A stretch of 5,879 nt of DNA from Treponema sp. (GTDB taxonomy: Bacteria; Spirochaetota; Spirochaetia; Treponematales; Breznakiellaceae). Made by a program: the position numbers and the translations under genes. The DNA is taken from positions 1-5,879 of the forward strand of contig JAITHQ010000222.1 in the NCBI GenBank assembly GCA_031279925.1, in the 5' to 3' direction. The notes below the pieces were generated by a model, which saw only the letters and a program-made list of their open reading frames with translations, had not been told where the DNA came from and did no database searches. Numbering within the stretch: the first letter of the stretch is position 1; every line of letters starts with the position of its first letter. Positions 5,635 to 5,879 of the stretch are shown here, one piece after another.

Positions 5635-5674
5635 GCGGGTCAAGTTTAGTCTGAAGGGACGGGGTATGTTGTTC

Positions 5675-5712
5675 TTATAAGGTATTGCAGTCTGGTTTAA
5701 TACCCTTTATAA
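5675..5712. repeat. Imperfect inverted repeat around a 12-base loop
   Basis: The arm ttataaggtatt (5675-5686) is matched by aataccctttataa (5699-5712) with two extra bases in the right arm. The site could be a regulator-binding dyad or an RNA hairpin. It has no T run. Confidence 0.35.
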
Positions 5713-5731
5713 CGCCCTAAGGGGCCGGTAT

Positions 5732-5770
5732 CCCCCCCCCCCCCCCCCACACACACAAACACACACACAC
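5732..5770. repeat. Poly-C tract (C17) followed by AC dinucleotide repeat
   Basis: Seventeen C residues (5732-5748) are followed by four AC units (5749-5756), AA, and six AC units (5759-5770). Such simple repeats are prone to length change by slipped-strand mispairing, and the true C count may differ from the assembled one. No gene is clearly placed to be switched by it within the window. Confidence 0.9.
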
Positions 5771-5879
5771 GCTGCTTGTTCATACTGTAAACAGCAGAGG
5801 ATTTCGTTTCTTGCTTATAAGATTGATGAAGGCCCCGTCAATTGGTTTAGACAGCCGCCCTCTATTTTTCATTTTTCAT

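Larger units (their letters stand above)
5361..5650. mobile_element. Possible small non-autonomous element with 13-bp terminal inverted repeats
   Basis: The sequences actaaacttgacc (5361-5373) and ggtcaagtttagt (5638-5650) are exact inverses, 264 bases apart. The DNA between has no open frame of note. A short direct repeat, gaagg, abuts the left arm (5356-5360) and lies two bases beyond the right arm (5653-5657), which could be a blurred target duplication. The layout fits a MITE or a decayed IS, but a single copy cannot prove mobility. Confidence 0.35.
5343..5879. other. Gene-free region downstream of the cassette
   Basis: I see no gene in this 537-base stretch. It contains a possible element bounded by 13-bp inverted repeats (5361-5650), a G7-A-G6 tract (5436-5449), a 16-bp palindrome (5497-5512), a short T6-tailed hairpin (5618-5634), an inverted repeat (5675-5712) and a C17 plus AC-repeat tract (5732-5770). 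A short frame from ATG 5826 stays open to the window's end but has no ribosome binding site. Confidence 0.7.

Noticed and set aside
5826..5879. Short frame from ATG 5826 open to the end of the window
   Set aside because: Only 18 codons are visible and there is no Shine-Dalgarno site before the ATG; a partial gene cannot be supported.
5840..5879. Possible insertion-sequence end, with ggctgtctaaacc on the minus strand near the window edge
   Set aside because: It faintly recalls terminal repeats of some IS families, but there is no partner repeat or transposase in the window.

Overview
The window carries one clear functional unit, a signalling cassette on the + strand (1322-5342), preceded by two small membrane-protein genes (368-655 and 994-1242). 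Three repeat-rich, gene-free stretches flank or separate them (1-367, 656-993, 5343-5879). All supported genes are on the + strand. I saw no rRNA, tRNA, CRISPR array or transposase gene.

Organism: a bacterium with moderately GC-rich genes. The pairing of a YesM/LytS-type histidine kinase with a YesN-type AraC response regulator and a sugar-binding-type protein is common in Firmicutes and in spirochaetes. The small alanine-rich membrane proteins and the intergenic spacers full of GC-rich hairpins look most like gut or termite treponemes (Treponema-type spirochaete). This is an impression from style, not a database match, and I hold it with moderate confidence only.

Cassette: the first gene encodes a membrane-anchored periplasmic binding protein of the RbsB/LacI fold that lacks a lipobox. 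The second encodes a two-TM sensor kinase with a mostly helical extracytoplasmic domain, HAMP, His_kinase and HATPase domains. The third encodes a REC + middle domain + AraC-HTH response regulator. Stop and start codons overlap at both junctions (4 bp and 16 bp), so the three are very probably co-translated as one mRNA. The layout matches the known three-component logic of XylFII-LytS-YesN in Clostridium: ligand binds the anchored protein, the protein contacts the kinase, the kinase phosphorylates the regulator, and the regulator switches on transport or catabolic genes. No transporter or enzyme gene lies in the window, so ligand and target are unknown.

Non-coding parts: 1-367 holds a nested palindromic element with a CCACGGAA-type repeat and, at its end, a possible promoter that would make the first gene leaderless. 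656-993 is a chain of seven hairpins, two of them terminator-like, ending just before a strong ribosome binding site. 5343-5879 holds a possible 290-bp element bounded by 13-bp inverted repeats, a G-rich tract, an exact 16-bp palindrome and a hypervariable-looking poly-C/AC tract.
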